Part shown: positions 15,308 to 22,498 of the stretch, piece after piece | How the letters are laid out: each line of letters begins with the position of its first letter | Position numbering within the stretch: the stretch's first letter is position 1 | Assembly (NCBI GenBank): GCA_020846295.1 | Contig: JADLEF010000025.1 | Span: 1 to 33,765 of the forward strand | Source of the DNA: Acidimicrobiales bacterium | GTDB lineage: Bacteria > Actinomycetota > Acidimicrobiia > Acidimicrobiales > CAIXPF01 | Reading direction: 5' to 3' | Length of the DNA stretch: 33,765 bases | Made by a program: the position numbers and the translations under genes | Notes under the pieces: model-generated | The model's database searches: none | What the model saw: only the letters and a program-made list of their open reading frames with translations | What the model was told of the DNA's origin: nothing

Positions 15308-16495
15308 ATGAACACCGAGCAGGCCGTCATCGAGGTGACCCGCGAGCAGCACGCCGCGGCCATGGCCGAGTACCTGCGCGAGGGTGAGGCCCGGGCCCGG
15401 GCGCTCGGCAACCGCGGCCCGGTCCGCTACGACGGGCGCGGCAAGCTCCACCCCGACATCCTCGCCGCCTACTGGGCGCACGGCTTCTACGTGTTCGAGG
15501 GCGTCGTGGGGGAGGCGGAGCTGGCCGAGCTGCGCGCCGACGCCACCGAGATGATCGAACGGGCGCCGGTGCGCAAAGGCGCCGTGCTCGACGCCCGGGG
15601 CCGCCCCGCCCACGGGCGGGAGTTCGCCATCGAGCCGTACCTGTTGGTCCGCCCCCTGTCCGACCCGTGGGGTGGCACCGATGCCCTCGGCGGACGACAC
15701 CCGCACAAGATGACCGAACCGGTGCCCGACCCCGACGCGCCCGAGAGCGTGCCGTACCTGATGTTCGGCATGTGCCAGTCCATGCCGGCTGGTCTGCGCC
15801 TCTACGGCCACCCGGACCTGCTGGCCATCGCCGAGGCGATCAACGGCGAGGACGTCGTGCCGTACACCGACGCGGTGTTCGTGAAGATGCCGGGCCTGGG
15901 CGGCTCGGTGGCGTGGCACCAGGACGGCATCACCCACTGGGACAACCCGAACTGGGACGAGGGGATCCACGGCTTCAACTTCCAGGTGCAGCTGTACCGG
16001 ACCACGGCGGCCAACGGGCTGTGGGTCGTGCCCGGCACCCACAAGCTCGGCAAGGTGGACATCAAGGCCGCCGTTGCCGCCAACGGTGGCAGCGACCTCC
16101 TGCCCGACGCGGTGCCGTTGCTGTGCAACCCCGGTGACGCCACCATCGTGAACCGCCAGGCGCTGCACGGCTCGTTCGCCAACACCTCGCCCGACCCGCG
16201 GGTGTCCATCACCTTCGGCTTCCACCGGCGGGCATCGGTGCTCAACGTGCAGGGCAAGCTTTCCATCCGGCCCGACGACCTGCGCTGGGGGGCCGGTCCC
16301 GCCTACGACGAGCAGCGCGTCTTCGACCGCTCGGCCGTGATCGCGGTGGCCGTCGACGCCCGGCGCCGGCGCTTCCCGCAGGAGACGCCGTACCGCTACG
16401 TACCCTTCGCCGGTCTCGAGGACGACTTCCGCTTCTCGGAGGAGACGTGGGAGCGCGTCATCCGGGACTACAACGTGAAGGACCTGGCCATCTGA
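15308..16495 (+). CDS. Phytanoyl-CoA dioxygenase family protein (PhyH), long form
   Basis: ATG 15308 is preferred over GTG 15305 because the ribosome binding site GGGGGGA (15294-15300) is then 7 nt away. The 395-aa protein has a long N-terminal extension, a double-stranded beta-helix core, and Fe(II) ligands His204 and Asp206 in VAWHQDGITHWD with distal His287 in QALHGSFAN. Arg298 in SPDPRVS would bind 2-oxoglutarate. NGLWVVPGTHKLGK is the usual post-HxD segment. It is first in a five-gene operon (15308-19648) and only distantly like the EctD-like copy on the other strand, so the two probably act on different substrates or steps. The substrate is unknown; hydroxylation, ring formation or C-S/C-P chemistry are all possible in this family. 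Confidence 0.88.
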   Translation: MNTEQAVIEVTREQHAAAMAEYLREGEARARALGNRGPVRYDGRGKLHPDILAAYWAHGFYVFEGVVGEAELAELRADATEMIERAPVRKGAVLDARGRPAHGREFAIEPYLLVRPLSDPWGGTDALGGRHPHKMTEPVPDPDAPESVPYLMFGMCQSMPAGLRLYGHPDLLAIAEAINGEDVVPYTDAVFVKMPGLGGSVAWHQDGITHWDNPNWDEGIHGFNFQVQLYRTTAANGLWVVPGTHKLGKVDIKAAVAANGGSDLLPDAVPLLCNPGDATIVNRQALHGSFANTSPDPRVSITFGFHRRASVLNVQGKLSIRPDDLRWGAGPAYDEQRVFDRSAVIAVAVDARRRRFPQETPYRYVPFAGLEDDFRFSEETWERVIRDYNVKDLAI

Positions 16496-17124
16496 TGGAT
16501 CCCGTCGAAGGCTGGGTGGAGGTGCGCGACGAGCCGCGCCATCGTCGTCGCTTCGAGGACGAGCACATCCGCATGTACGACGTGCTGGTGGCGCCGGGGG
16601 ACACCACGCTGTTCCATCGCCACACCGAGGACACGCTGTACATCTCGATCAACGACGCCCGTGTGCAGGACCGGACGTGGGGCAGCGAGGAGGCCCGCAC
16701 CGGCGACGCGCCGGCTGGGCTGTGCCTGTGCCGGCCGCACCGCGCCCGGCCGCTGATCCACCAGGTGACCAACGTGGGCGACGGACCCATGCGCATGATC
16801 GGGGCGGAGATCAAGGCCTCCCCGCCGCTGCGCCGCGGGTCGCCGCTCGAGGCGGCGCACCACACGCTCGCCCTCGAACGCGACCGGGTCCGGGTCTACG
16901 CGTTGGACCTGGCGCCGGGCGCGTCCACCGGGTCGCTCGACTACGGCTTCGCCGCCTACACGGTGTTCCTGACCGTCGCCACCGTGCAGGTGCGTGACGG
17001 CGACGGGACCCACAGCGGCGTGCAGGCCCCGGGCGACGTCTGGTGGCGACCCGACGGGTTCCGCGGCACGATCGCCAACATCGGCGAGGAGCCCCTGCGG
17101 GCGCTCGTCGCCGAGTGGCGCTGA
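16495..17124 (+). CDS. Cupin-like protein with one intact and one degenerate cupin domain
   Basis: ATG 16495 shares one base with the upstream stop (TGATG); the product is 209 aa. The first half has a cupin metal motif, LFHRHTEDT (HxHxE), after APGDTT, so it can bind one metal ion. The second half repeats the fold (LAPGASTG, then YTVFLTVATVQV) but has no His at the metal positions and is probably structural. Homologues of this arrangement are small-molecule isomerases, dioxygenases or lyases, and the sequence does not choose among them. It sits between a PhyH dioxygenase and a thiolase-like gene with no gaps, so the three are almost certainly made together. Confidence 0.78.
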   Translation: MDPVEGWVEVRDEPRHRRRFEDEHIRMYDVLVAPGDTTLFHRHTEDTLYISINDARVQDRTWGSEEARTGDAPAGLCLCRPHRARPLIHQVTNVGDGPMRMIGAEIKASPPLRRGSPLEAAHHTLALERDRVRVYALDLAPGASTGSLDYGFAAYTVFLTVATVQVRDGDGTHSGVQAPGDVWWRPDGFRGTIANIGEEPLRALVAEWR

Positions 17125-18350
17125 TGGGTGCCGCGGCGCGCCGCGCCGTGCCGGGGCGAGCCGCCATCGCCGGGATCGGGCAGTCCGTCTACGGGCGGTC
17201 GACGGGCCGGTCCGCCATCGACCTCGCCGCCGAAGCGCTGGCCAACGCCCTCGACGACGCCGGTGTGACCCCCGCCGAACTGGACGGTATGGTCGTGAGC
17301 TTCGGATCGCCGACCGGGGCCGACGCGGACTCGCTGGCGTTCACGCTCGGCCTCGATCTGGGGTTCTACTCCCAGACCTGGGCCCACGGCCGCTTCACGG
17401 CGACCTGCATCCAGCAGGCGGCCATGGCGGTGTCGAGCGGCATGGCCGATGTGGTCGCCTGTCTGGCCTCGGCGTCGTTCTCCGGGATCAGCCGGCCGGG
17501 CAAGGGCAAGCGAACCCGGAGCCCCAACATCGGCGGGGACAAGGACCAGGAGGGTGCTCGCGAGTCCGGCGGTGGCCACGGTGAGGATCCGGTCGTCGGC
17601 ATGACCTCGCCGGGGGCCGGTGCGGCGCTGGCGGCCCAGCGCTACTTCGATCGCTTCGGTGCGACCTCCGAGCAGCTCGCCGCGGTGCCGGTCGCATTCC
17701 GCAACGGTGCCGCCCTGAACCCGGCCGCCATCATGCGCAGCCCGCTCAGCGTCGCGGACCACCAGGCGTCGCGCTACGTGTGCGAACCCCTGCGGCTGTT
17801 CGACTACTGCCTGATCAACGACGGGGCCGCCTGCGTGCTGGTCACCTCGCCCGAGCGGGCCCGCGACCTGCGGCCGCCGCCGGTCGAGCTGGCCGCCGTG
17901 CTGCCGCTGCCGGTGGCGCGTGACGAGTTCATCTGGGCCTGGCCCGGCCTCGGCGTCGCCCAGCAGCGCGAGGGCCTGTGGCGCGCCGGCGCCAGAGAGG
18001 ACAGCCTGTTCTCCGTGGCCGGGATCGACCGTGCGGACCTCGACGCCTTCTTCACCTACGACGCGTTCTCCTTCGTCGTGTGGCCGGCGCTCGAGCGGTG
18101 GGGACACTGCGGCCCCGGCGAAGCGGCTGCGTTCACCCAGGACGGGCGCATCGAGCTCGGCGGTGAGCTGCCCGTCAACACCCATGGGGGCCTGCTCTCC
18201 GAGGCGCACGTCCTGGGATGGAACCACCAGCTGGAGATCGTCCGGCAGCTGCGCGGCGAGGCCGGGGCCCGCCAGATCCCCGGTGCCGCGCACATCCAGT
18301 GGGGCAACGTGTACGGCGACGCCATCCTCTACCGGGCGGCGGGCGCGTGA
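17124..18350 (+). CDS. Thiolase-fold protein of the SCP2/lipid-transfer type (DUF35 partner)
   Basis: ATG 17124 overlaps the upstream TGA by one base; 408 aa. The thiolase fold is visible: AAIAGIGQSVYGRS at the N-terminus, a Cys in ATCIQQAAMAVSSG at the place of the usual nucleophile, INDGAACVLVTS, and NTHGGLLSEAHVLGWNHQ near the C-terminus, which holds the conserved His. The second catalytic Cys of true thiolases (CxG near the end) is missing; GNVYGDAILY is there instead. This pattern, with a DUF35 gene directly after it, resembles the Ltp2/ChsH2 retro-aldolase pair of steroid side-chain breakdown in actinobacteria. A retro-aldol or acyl-transfer reaction on a CoA ester is therefore likely; the substrate is unknown. 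Confidence 0.85.
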   Translation: MGAAARRAVPGRAAIAGIGQSVYGRSTGRSAIDLAAEALANALDDAGVTPAELDGMVVSFGSPTGADADSLAFTLGLDLGFYSQTWAHGRFTATCIQQAAMAVSSGMADVVACLASASFSGISRPGKGKRTRSPNIGGDKDQEGARESGGGHGEDPVVGMTSPGAGAALAAQRYFDRFGATSEQLAAVPVAFRNGAALNPAAIMRSPLSVADHQASRYVCEPLRLFDYCLINDGAACVLVTSPERARDLRPPPVELAAVLPLPVARDEFIWAWPGLGVAQQREGLWRAGAREDSLFSVAGIDRADLDAFFTYDAFSFVVWPALERWGHCGPGEAAAFTQDGRIELGGELPVNTHGGLLSEAHVLGWNHQLEIVRQLRGEAGARQIPGAAHIQWGNVYGDAILYRAAGA

Positions 18351-18781
18351 GCGCCGAGCCGGAGCCGATCGCCTACCGCGGTCCGCTGCCTGCGGTGACG
18401 GCGCTGAACCGGCCGCACTGGGACGGCCTGCGCGAGCACCGGCTCCTGGCGCCGCGCTGCGACGGGTGCGGACACGTCTGGCTGCCGCCGGGCCCGTGGT
18501 GCCCGTCGTGCTGGTCGCGCGCCTACCGCTGGGTCGAGCTCAGCGGCCGGGGGACGGTGACCGCGTGGGTGCGCTTCCACCGCCAGTACTTCCGTTCCGG
18601 CGTGTTCGAGGTTCCCTATGCGGTGGCGGAGGTGACGCTGGAGGAGGGTCCGCGCCTGTACGCGCAGCTCGAGGACACCGAGCCCGCCGCGGGCCTGGCG
18701 GTCGAGATCAGCTACCAGGACGTGTCGGGCGATCTCACGCTGGCCCGGTTCCGGCCGGTGCCCGGCGCCATCGGGCGGTAG
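18347..18781 (+). CDS. DUF35 OB-fold/zinc-ribbon acyl-CoA-binding protein
   Basis: GTG 18347 overlaps the thiolase stop (GTGA), giving 144 aa. A rubredoxin-like zinc ribbon, CDGCGHVWLPPGPWCPSCW, lies at residues about 38-56, followed by an OB fold (GRGTVTAWVRFHRQYF, then VPYAVAEVTLEEGPRLYAQL). This is the standard DUF35 layout, and such proteins form tight complexes with thiolase-type partners, presenting the CoA substrate. The 4-base overlap supports a stable complex with the preceding protein. No other zinc or redox gene is needed for this role. Confidence 0.9.
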   Translation: MSAEPEPIAYRGPLPAVTALNRPHWDGLREHRLLAPRCDGCGHVWLPPGPWCPSCWSRAYRWVELSGRGTVTAWVRFHRQYFRSGVFEVPYAVAEVTLEEGPRLYAQLEDTEPAAGLAVEISYQDVSGDLTLARFRPVPGAIGR

Positions 18782-18814
18782 CGTTCAGACAGCGAGGAAC
18801 AAGGGGGCCAGGCC

Positions 18815-19648
18815 ATGGGTTTGTCGGTTCGACCGCTCACCATCCACATCGGTGCCGAGGTCGGGGGGGTCGACCTGCGCGATCCGTCCGAGGAGCTGGT
18901 CAAGGAGCTCACCGATCTGCTGCTCGAACACCTGGTGCTGTTCTTCCGCGAGCAGGACCTCACCCCGGCGCAGCACGTGGCGCTGGGCCGCCGCTTCGGT
19001 GAGCTGCACCTGCACTCGGTGGCGGCGGCGCTGCCGGATCACCCCGAGATCATCCTGCTGGAGAACGACGAGAAGCGGCCGCCCAACATCGACGCCTGGC
19101 ACACCGACGTCACCATGGACGCCGAGCCGCCGATGGGCTCCATCCTGCGGGCGGTCGAGGTGCCGCCGGTCGGCGGGGACACGCTGTGGGCGTCGATGTA
19201 CGCCGCCTACGAGTCGCTGCCGGGCGCGACGCAGCGGATGCTCGAGGAGCTCACCGCGGTGCACCACTACCCGGACTACTTCCGCACCGGGATCCTGCGC
19301 CAGGAGGACGGCTACGCCAAGCTCGAGCAGTACGACCAGCAGCACCGGCCGGTGGAGCACCCGTTGGTGCGGACCCATCCGGTGACCGGCCGCAAGGCGC
19401 TGTTCGTGAACTCGACGTTCACCAAGTACATCAAGGACGTCGGGCGCAAGGAGGGCAAGGCGCTGCTGGAGATGCTGCACCAGCACGTCGCCACCCGACC
19501 GGAGTTCCACGTCCGCTTCAAGTGGGAGCGCAACTCGGTGGCCTTCTGGGACAACCGCTGCACCCAGCACTACGCCGTGGCCGACTACTTCCCGCAGGTG
19601 CGCCGCATGCAGCGCGTCACCATCGCCGGGGACCGGCCGTACTGCTGA
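18815..19648 (+). CDS. TauD/TfdA family 2-oxoglutarate/Fe(II) dioxygenase
   Basis: The 277-aa protein has the full facial triad of the TauD family: His96 and Asp98 in DAWHTDVTM and His252 in QHYAVADY. Arg267 in RRMQRVTIAGDRP would bind 2-oxoglutarate. The family hydroxylates next to a hetero-atom, as in taurine, 2,4-D or alkyl sulfates, and releases the fragment. VRTHPVTGRKALFVN and FWDNR are family landmarks. An AAGGGGG ribosome binding site (18801-18807) is 7 nt before the ATG. It is 33 bp after the DUF35 gene with no terminator between, so it is likely the last gene of the operon that starts with the PhyH dioxygenase. The substrate is unknown. Confidence 0.92.
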   Translation: MGLSVRPLTIHIGAEVGGVDLRDPSEELVKELTDLLLEHLVLFFREQDLTPAQHVALGRRFGELHLHSVAAALPDHPEIILLENDEKRPPNIDAWHTDVTMDAEPPMGSILRAVEVPPVGGDTLWASMYAAYESLPGATQRMLEELTAVHHYPDYFRTGILRQEDGYAKLEQYDQQHRPVEHPLVRTHPVTGRKALFVNSTFTKYIKDVGRKEGKALLEMLHQHVATRPEFHVRFKWERNSVAFWDNRCTQHYAVADYFPQVRRMQRVTIAGDRPYC

Positions 19649-19664
19649 GCATGCGGGCGCCGCG

Positions 19665-21257
19665 TCAGGCGGGGAACGAGCGGAACCGAACCAGGTCGTC
19701 GCGGGCGATCTGCTCGAGCAGGGCCACCTCCCAGTCGAGGTAGTCCTGCATGTGCTGGCGGGCCACCGCCTCGTCCTCGGCGTCGTAGGGGTTGTACCAG
19801 ACGTCGTCGGTCGTCGTGGTGGACCGCGTCAGACCGGGCTCGAGCGATCGACCGGCGGCCGTCCACGCCGCGGTGCCGCCGCGCAGCACGCGGGTGCCGG
19901 GCCATCGGAGCTCGGCGTCGGCGTGGGCCAGGCGGGCCAGCTCGCCGTCGGGGGAGGTGAGCACCACCACCGGACGCTGTCCGACATCGACCTCGTCGAA
20001 GCGGGCCCGCACCGCCCACCATGCACCGGGGATGTGGCCGCGGCGATAGCGCAGCGAGTCGGCCAGGTCCAGCACGGTGAACGAGTCGGGGCCCGCGCCG
20101 GCCAGCTCATCGACATCGATGAACGGCACCGCATCGGGCAGGAAGGCGTTGGACGGCGACGGCCCGGTGGCCGCGCGATCGCCGGGGTCGGCCACTGCGA
20201 CCTCGTAGCAGCCGAGCTGCACCAGCCACGAGGCCGTCGTCGTCGCTCGGACCAGCCGCCCGTCGTCGACGAGCACCACGCGGGCGCCGAGCACGCCGAT
20301 GTACTCGTCGGCGGCCTGCACGACCTGTCCGCCGGGGGCGTGGCGGGCGGCCGGGTGGTGGCCGGCCTCGTACTCCTCGGGGGTACGGACATCGAGCAGG
20401 AACGTCGTGCGATCGCCCGCCGCCAGCCATTCGTCCAGGGTGGCGCGGTCCACGGTGCGGACCCCGAAGCGTCGGGCGATCCGGTCGCGCGCGGCGGTGG
20501 CGGCGGCCAGCCCCGCACTCGAAGGGTCCGGCGCATGGGCCGTCTCACCGTGGGCGAGGGTGAGCCCGGCCAGCTCCCATCCCATCGTCCCGTGCTCGAG
20601 CGCGACCACCGGGTTGGCGATGCCGGCGTTGCGCAGCGACTGGGCCCCGATGATCGAACGGGTTCGTCCTGCGCAGTTCACGACCACCGTGGTGGAGGAA
20701 TCCGGGGCCATGTCGTGCACCCGGTACACCAGCTCCGCCCCCGGGCAGTCGACACCACCCGGTATGGACATGCGGCGGAACTCCCGCATCGGCCTCGAGT
20801 CGAGGATCACGATGGGCTCCCCGGCCGCTTGGCGGGCGGCCAGGTCGGTGGCGGAGATGTGCGGGGTGTGCTCCCGTTGCTCGATCCACTCACCGAACGC
20901 CTTGGACGGGACGTTCACCCCGCTGTAGCGCTCGCCGGGCCAGCCGGCCACGCCACCGTCGAGGATGCGCACGTCGGTCCAGCCGAGCTGCGCGGTGCGG
21001 GTCGCTGCCCGGGCGGCCGGTCCGTCGGCCGCGCCGTCGGCGTCGACCCACACCACCGGGCAGTCGCGCCGGGGTACCAGGTCGGCCACGAGCAGCTCGA
21101 GGCGCGACAGCGGCACGGAGGAACCCCAGAACAGGTGCTGGGCGGAGAACTGGCCCTGCTCCCGGGCGTCGAGCACGGCGAGCTCAGCCGTGCCGAGCAG
21201 GGCCGCGTGCAGTTCCGGCGCAGTGATGCGGACCGGCGTGGGCGCTGATCCGCTCAC
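19665..21257 (-). CDS. Four-domain rhodanese with a single active-site cysteine
   Basis: GTG 21257 overlaps the TGA of the thiol dioxygenase gene (GTGA); 530 aa. Four rhodanese folds follow one another at about residues 8-110, 130-235, 264-360 and 377-475, then a 55-residue tail (DDVWYNPYDAEDEA) predicted to be helical. Only domain 2 has the catalytic Cys (Cys195 in VNCAGRTRS). At the matching place domain 1 has Asp72, domain 3 Asp331/332 and domain 4 Thr434/Ser435. Rhodaneses move sulfane sulfur from thiosulfate, persulfide or mercaptopyruvate to an acceptor. With a thiol dioxygenase gene directly upstream, the pair may handle sulfur released from cysteine or a mercapto acid. Inactive domains may bind substrate or partner. 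Confidence 0.88.
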   Translation of the reverse strand: MSGSAPTPVRITAPELHAALLGTAELAVLDAREQGQFSAQHLFWGSSVPLSRLELLVADLVPRRDCPVVWVDADGAADGPAARAATRTAQLGWTDVRILDGGVAGWPGERYSGVNVPSKAFGEWIEQREHTPHISATDLAARQAAGEPIVILDSRPMREFRRMSIPGGVDCPGAELVYRVHDMAPDSSTTVVVNCAGRTRSIIGAQSLRNAGIANPVVALEHGTMGWELAGLTLAHGETAHAPDPSSAGLAAATAARDRIARRFGVRTVDRATLDEWLAAGDRTTFLLDVRTPEEYEAGHHPAARHAPGGQVVQAADEYIGVLGARVVLVDDGRLVRATTTASWLVQLGCYEVAVADPGDRAATGPSPSNAFLPDAVPFIDVDELAGAGPDSFTVLDLADSLRYRRGHIPGAWWAVRARFDEVDVGQRPVVVLTSPDGELARLAHADAELRWPGTRVLRGGTAAWTAAGRSLEPGLTRSTTTTDDVWYNPYDAEDEAVARQHMQDYLDWEVALLEQIARDDLVRFRSFPA

Positions 21258-21841
21258 GGCGCGACCGTCGTGCCGGGTCGGGCCTCCCGGATGGCGCTCA
21301 TGGCCGCCATCGGCTTCCAGCGTTGCTCGCGCTCGCTGAAGTAGACCCGTTCGTCGAGCCGGTCGAGGGCGAGACCGTACATGTGGAAGTTGAGGCCGCC
21401 GCCGGTGATGTGGATCGAGTGCAGGTCGTCGGGCAGCATCGCCACGCCGGTGCCGGCCTCGACCACCTCGCGGTGGGTCTCCTGCGGTGTGCCGTCGTCG
21501 CGTCGCCGGTAGAAGCGGTTCAGTTCCTGGCCCTCGAAGCCGCACACCACCGCCCAGGTGGTGTGGTTGTGCACCGGCGAGTCGGTGCGGTCGGCGCACG
21601 CGTTGACGTAGAGGGCGAAGCGGCCGTCGGGGTCCTCGGCGATGCGGTACAGCGCCGCGCCCCGCTCGGGCGGCGGGAAGTCCTCGGCGGGGAACAGCGC
21701 CCGCTGCGCGAGCAGCTCGAGCAACCGGGCCCGGAACCGGGCCAGCACGTCCCGATCGAGCGGACCGGCCGCCTCGATGCGACGGATGTCCTCCATGGCC
21801 GAGGCAACCGCCTCGGCCCGCTGCGCGGCGCGATCACTCAT
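21254..21841 (-). CDS. Cysteine dioxygenase-type thiol dioxygenase
   Basis: This 195-aa cupin has the three-His iron site of cysteine dioxygenases: His91 and His93 in PVHNHTTWAVVCG and His141 in DDLHSIHITG. The motif AVVCGFEGQELNRFYRR is typical of the bacterial branch that includes 3-mercaptopropionate dioxygenase. The outer-sphere motif Ser-x-His-x-Tyr reads Asn151-x-His153-x-Tyr155, so the Ser is replaced. The enzymes add O2 to a thiol to give a sulfinate. It is first in a two-gene operon with the rhodanese. TAACGT on the minus strand (21848-21853) ends 6 nt before the ATG, pointing to a leaderless transcript. Cysteine itself or a mercapto acid could be the substrate. Confidence 0.88.
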   Translation of the reverse strand: MSDRAAQRAEAVASAMEDIRRIEAAGPLDRDVLARFRARLLELLAQRALFPAEDFPPPERGAALYRIAEDPDGRFALYVNACADRTDSPVHNHTTWAVVCGFEGQELNRFYRRRDDGTPQETHREVVEAGTGVAMLPDDLHSIHITGGGLNFHMYGLALDRLDERVYFSEREQRWKPMAAMSAIREARPGTTVAP

Positions 21842-21847
21842 GGCGGC

Positions 21848-21853
21848 ACGTTA
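21848..21853 (-). promoter_or_regulatory. Candidate -10 hexamer TAACGT for the thiol dioxygenase operon
   Basis: On the minus strand TAACGT fits TAnnnT and ends 6 nt before ATG 21841. It shares a 61-bp divergent gap with TACGGT at 21889, which points the other way. Confidence 0.45.
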
Positions 21854-21888
21854 GCGGTCCGCGGGCCGCCCGATCGCCGGGCGCGGAC

Positions 21889-21894
21889 TACGGT
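21889..21894 (+). promoter_or_regulatory. Candidate -10 hexamer TACGGT for the SRPBCC gene
   Basis: TACGGT ends 8 nt before ATG 21903. The same hexamer occurs at the same place before the genes starting at 28031 and 29268. No ribosome binding site is present. Confidence 0.5.
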
Positions 21895-21902
21895 CTGGGG
21901 CC

Positions 21903-22316
21903 ATGACCACCGTGACCGTCACCGATACCTTCGATCATCCGGCCGACCAGGTGTGGCCCGTCGTGTCCGACTTCGGCGGTATCCACAAGTACATGCGCGG
22001 CCTCGAGCCGGCGGAGGTGCAGGGCAGCGGCCTCGGTCAGGATCGGGTGTTGGCGATGCCGGGCGGCAGCGTCGTGGAGCGCCTCACCTGGTTCGACCCG
22101 GCCGCGCTGGCCTACAGCTACACGATCGTGGACGGGCCCCTGCCGTTCGCCCGGTACGTGTCGACGGTGAAGCTCACCGCCGACGGCGACCGCACCCACA
22201 TCGAATGGCAGGGCAACTTCGAGCCCGCCGGCGCATCGGAGGAAGAGGCCAGCAAGATGGTCAACGGGATCTACACCGGCGGCATCAAGGGCTTCAAGAA
22301 GTTCCTCGCCGGCTGA
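21903..22316 (+). CDS. SRPBCC (polyketide cyclase/START-like) family protein
   Basis: The 137-aa product has the helix-grip fold pattern of the SRPBCC family: VTDTFDHPADQVWPVVSDFGGIHKYM at the start, a ligand-cavity strand pattern, and a long C-terminal helix (EEEASKMVNGIYTGGIKGFKKFL). Family members bind hydrophobic or aromatic ligands and include plant PR-10/Bet v 1 proteins, cyclases and lipid carriers. There are no catalytic residues to read, so function is unknown. It stands alone, transcribed away from the thiol dioxygenase operon and towards the SDR gene. A 34-bp perfect palindrome starts 9 bp after its stop codon. Confidence 0.82.
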   Translation: MTTVTVTDTFDHPADQVWPVVSDFGGIHKYMRGLEPAEVQGSGLGQDRVLAMPGGSVVERLTWFDPAALAYSYTIVDGPLPFARYVSTVKLTADGDRTHIEWQGNFEPAGASEEEASKMVNGIYTGGIKGFKKFLAG

Positions 22317-22324
22317 GCTGCCCG

Positions 22325-22358
22325 GCTCGCACCGAATCGGTACCGATTCGGTGCGAGC
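22325..22358. repeat. 34-bp perfect palindrome
   Basis: Half-site GCTCGCACCGAATCGGT (22325-22341) is followed at once by its exact reverse complement (22342-22358), centred on GGTACC. It is in a convergent intergenic region 8 bases after the SRPBCC stop. Transcribed from either side it would form a stem of about 15 bp with a 4-nt GUAC loop, so it could act as a bidirectional terminator, though no T-tract follows. Perfect symmetry also fits a protein binding site. Directly followed by an 18-bp tandem repeat array. Confidence 0.6.
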
Positions 22359-22375
22359 GGCGGCCGATCGCCGCT

Positions 22376-22465
22376 CCATCCGGTCGCGCCATGCCATCCG
22401 GTCGCGCCGTGCCAGTCGGTCTCGTCATGCCAGTCGGTCTCGTCATGCCAGTCGGTATGGTACGG
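22376..22465. repeat. Five tandem 18-bp repeats (minisatellite)
   Basis: Units start at 22376, 22394, 22412, 22430 and 22448. Units 1 and 2 differ at one base (CCATCCGGTCGCGCCATG and ...GTG). Units 3 and 4 are identical (CCAGTCGGTCTCGTCATG). Unit 5 begins the same, CCAGTCGGT, then ends ATGGTACGG, resembling the start-region motif near 28016. The array lies in the 182-bp gap between the SRPBCC and SDR genes, and neither strand carries a convincing gene across it. The pattern of identical neighbours suggests growth by slippage or unequal exchange. Confidence 0.75.
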
Positions 22466-22498
22466 CGACGCAGGGGGCGGGGCGCGGCGGTGGCTCGC

